A DNA stretch of 64,000 nt from Burkholderia anthina. Its GTDB lineage: Bacteria; Pseudomonadota; Gammaproteobacteria; Burkholderiales; Burkholderiaceae. The stretch lies in assembly GCF_902498995.1 (NCBI RefSeq), contig NZ_CABVLY010000004.1, positions 186,001 to 250,000 of the forward strand. Reading direction: 5' to 3'. This document shows positions 62,219 to 64,000 of the stretch, piece by piece. The notes below the pieces were generated by a model that worked only from the letters and a program-made list of their open reading frames with translations, did not search any database and was not told where the DNA came from. Every line of letters begins with the position of its first letter. Positions within the stretch are counted from its first letter, which is position 1. Position numbers and translations under genes: made by a program.

Positions 62219-63193
62219 CTATCCCGGCCGTTCATGTCGGCCCGTATCGTCCGGCAGCCGATGCAAATAGGCGGCGTACTCGTGCTCCAGATAGGCGGCG
62301 GCGTGCTCGAGCAGAAACTGCCGAAATACCGTGCAGGTCGGCGACAGCCGTTTGGCCCGCATATGGACGATCTGCCACGTACGCTCGACCGGCATGCCGT
62401 TGACGTCGAGCAACGCGATTTCGTCGGTGCGCAATTCGAGCAGCAGCGTATGAAGCGAGATCAGGCTGACGCCCATGCCGGCCATCACCGCCTGCTTGAT
62501 CGTTTCGTTGCTGCCGAGCGTGACGATTTTCGCCGGCGTGAAAAGATGGTGCTTGAACATCTCCTCGGCCGCCATGCGGGTTCCCGAACCGGGTTCACGC
62601 AACAGAAACGTGTCGTGCCGCAGCTCCTGCAGGTCGAAACGCCGTGCGCCGCAGAATCGGTGGCTCCGGGGTGCGATCACGACCTGCGGATGCCGCGCGA
62701 GCGGTTCGGTCGTCGTATCGAGCTCCGGCGGCGGCCGCCCCATGATGGCCAGGTCGATCGCATTGTCCTGCAGCATGCGCAGCAGCGCGTCGCGATTGCC
62801 CACGGAAAAGTGCACGTCGACCCTGGGATAAAGGTGCGAATACCTCGCCAGCAGCTTCGGTGCGAAATAGGTGGCCGAACTGACGATGCCCACCGCGATC
62901 GAGCCGGTATCGGCCTGCTTCAGCGACGTCATCGCATCCTCGGCATCCTTGATCTCGCCGAGAATCCGGCTCGCGTGATGGCTCAGCTTTTCGCCGGCCT
63001 CGGTCAACGAGAGTTTGCGCGCGATGCGTTCGAACAGACGCAGGCCGACCGCATCCTCGAGCTGGCGAATCTGCATCGACACCGCCGGCAAGGTCAGATG
63101 CAACTCCTCGGCCGCACGCGCAAAACTCTCGTAGCGACTCGCCACGACGAACGTCTTCAACTGGCGCAGGGTGAGCGTGCGAATGAAACTCAC
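62219..63193 (-). CDS. LysR-type regulator (CbbR-like)
   Basis: The 324-residue regulator begins with LTLRQLKTFVVASRYESFAR and has an HTH typical of the CbbR/CysB-like branch (EELHLTLPAVSMQIRQLE). Its effector domain starts SIAVGIVSSATYFAPKLL. I chose GTG 63193, with GAGGGG upstream, over the longer open frame. The gene is on the same strand as the mxa-like genes, 101 bp before mxaR, so it probably regulates C1 metabolism genes. CbbR usually senses Calvin cycle metabolites, but that function is not shown here. Confidence 0.88.
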   Translation of the reverse strand: MSFIRTLTLRQLKTFVVASRYESFARAAEELHLTLPAVSMQIRQLEDAVGLRLFERIARKLSLTEAGEKLSHHASRILGEIKDAEDAMTSLKQADTGSIAVGIVSSATYFAPKLLARYSHLYPRVDVHFSVGNRDALLRMLQDNAIDLAIMGRPPPELDTTTEPLARHPQVVIAPRSHRFCGARRFDLQELRHDTFLLREPGSGTRMAAEEMFKHHLFTPAKIVTLGSNETIKQAVMAGMGVSLISLHTLLLELRTDEIALLDVNGMPVERTWQIVHMRAKRLSPTCTVFRQFLLEHAAAYLEHEYAAYLHRLPDDTGRHERPG

Positions 63194-63209
63194 GTGACGC
63201 GGCCCCTCG

Positions 63210-63974
63210 CTAGCGTCCGGCCCGGGACGCGTCGGACAACTGCGCAGACGCCTTCGTCCCGTCGTGCGGCGGCGTCGGCGTGTGCCGCATCGCGCGAAAA
63301 ACCAGCGTGCGCGTTTGCTGCGGATGCGCAATCCCGTCGTTCGGGCCGGGCACATCGGTGCGAATCATGGCCACCTGCCCCGGTACGCTGTCGGCCATCA
63401 GAAACGTGTAGCGCTTGCCGGTATAGCGGGCGAAACGCGCCGCGTTCGGATCCGCCAGATACGGCTGCACGACGATCTGCCGGGCGGTCAGCACCTTGCC
63501 CCCGATCCGGGTCGTCACCGTTTCGATCTTCGGCCCGGCCGCCAGCGCGAGGCGCAAGCGCTGCTGAAAATAGCGGCGCTTGCCGCCGGTCAGGCGTTCC
63601 ATTTCCGCGATGTCCTGCTCGAGAAAATAGATGATCGCGGGATTGCACGGCAGGCCGGCGTTCGGCAGCGGCACCGCCTTGCCGTGATCGAACACGCGGG
63701 CATCGCCATTGGCGTTCCCCGGGCTGACGACCCGAACCGCGATCGCGTCGGTACCGGCGGCCGCGGCATCCGAGTCGGACAGCACGTAGTCGAGTTCGGT
63801 GTCCCGCCCCATGCCGTGCAGATGATCCGCCATGAAGATCAGCCGCTCGGCCGGAGAAATCTGCGCGGCGGCCTCCGCGCGCGCCGCGACAGGCATCCCT
63901 CCCGTCGCACACGCGACGCATGCCGCGAGCACGAGCCCCCCGATGCGCCAGGATCGACTCCGCGCGTGGCTCAT
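63210..63974 (-). CDS. Exported protein of unknown function in mxa-like cluster
   Basis: The 254-residue protein has a clear signal sequence (about 1-34, ending VAARAEA). The mature part has EMERLTGGKRRYFQQRLRLA, a conserved-looking helix, and TARQIVVQPYLADPNAARFA, which resembles a substrate or lipid-binding beta region. I do not recognise the family. It begins at ATG 63974, which overlaps a TGA of a probable upstream gene (ATGA), and ends 16 bp before the LysR start, so it is in the same transcription unit. Confidence 0.8.
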   Translation of the reverse strand: MSHARSRSWRIGGLVLAACVACATGGMPVAARAEAAAQISPAERLIFMADHLHGMGRDTELDYVLSDSDAAAAGTDAIAVRVVSPGNANGDARVFDHGKAVPLPNAGLPCNPAIIYFLEQDIAEMERLTGGKRRYFQQRLRLALAAGPKIETVTTRIGGKVLTARQIVVQPYLADPNAARFARYTGKRYTFLMADSVPGQVAMIRTDVPGPNDGIAHPQQTRTLVFRAMRHTPTPPHDGTKASAQLSDASRAGR

Positions 63975-64000
63975 GGCGCCGCAACCATCGACCTGGATGC
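63971..64000 (-). CDS. Possible C-terminal end of an upstream gene (truncated by window)
   Basis: Ten codons reading ASRSMVAAP and TGA overlap the start of the exported protein gene by four bases, the same pattern as in the rest of this operon. Too little is present to identify the product. Confidence 0.3.
   Translation of the reverse strand, partial: ASRSMVAAP

Noticed and set aside
1-64000. CRISPR arrays, tRNA and rRNA genes, integrases and attachment sites
   Set aside because: No regularly spaced repeats, cloverleaf-like or rRNA-like sequence, or intact recombinase gene could be seen by eye. A tRNA scan would be needed to be certain.

Overview
The window is dense, high-GC DNA whose start-codon habits and gene families fit a Burkholderia-type betaproteobacterium. 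The indications are trimeric Porin_4-type porins, FecI/FecR/TonB systems, pyochelin/yersiniabactin-like genes and degraded ISNCY and IS5 remnants. The genus assignment is inferred from gene content only. No rRNA, tRNA or CRISPR array was seen.

Layout. Positions 1-3.4 kb hold the end of a carboxylesterase, an APC permease, a porin and a LysR fragment. 3.5-15.3 kb holds an aldo/keto reductase and a probable sulfur-scavenging region: an SfnB-like flavin monooxygenase, an LLM flavin monooxygenase, two divergent and partly near-identical family 5 solute-binding proteins, two permeases, a fused double ATPase and a DUF3088-like protein. 15.4-43.0 kb is a phenolate-thiazoline siderophore locus bordered on the left by a LysR gene that has lost its DNA-binding half. 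43.2-49.1 kb continues the iron theme with bacterioferritin, a Fur-family regulator, an ECF sigma/anti-sigma pair and a second TonB receptor. 49.2-52.6 kb is a ureohydrolase, LysR and sodium symporter group. 53-56.7 kb is a gene-poor stretch with small hypothetical genes, two decayed IS remnants and an MHS-type MFS transporter. 56.8-64 kb is a tightly overlapping mxaRSACKL-like operon (methanol dehydrogenase maturation) with a CbbR-like LysR regulator and an exported protein of unknown function.

The most interesting system is the siderophore locus. Six genes on the minus strand, from 34303 down to 16132, are chained by ATGA start/stop overlaps. They encode (1) a fusion of salicyl-AMP ligase with an Irp9/MbtI-type salicylate synthase, (2) a 2199-residue NRPS with domains ArCP-Cy-A-PCP-Cy-A-PCP, (3) a PchF-like NRPS with domains Cy-A-MT-PCP-TE, (4) a saccharopine-dehydrogenase-like protein, (5) a PchG/YbtU-like thiazolinyl imide reductase and (6) a type II thioesterase. 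Divergent genes encode two YbtP/YbtQ-like ABC half-transporters. A PchR/YbtA-type AraC regulator, a FyuA-like TonB receptor and an FptX/YbtX-like permease complete the set, with Fur-box-like sites at the divergent promoters. Three complete cyclization/adenylation modules, all with cysteine-type specificity residues, predict salicylate plus three contiguous cysteines. This is neither pyochelin (two Cys) nor yersiniabactin (a polyketide unit between Cys 2 and Cys 3). The two adenylation domains of the first NRPS lie in a 1.47-kb in-frame direct repeat of roughly 95% identity by eye, which suggests recent duplication or gene conversion.
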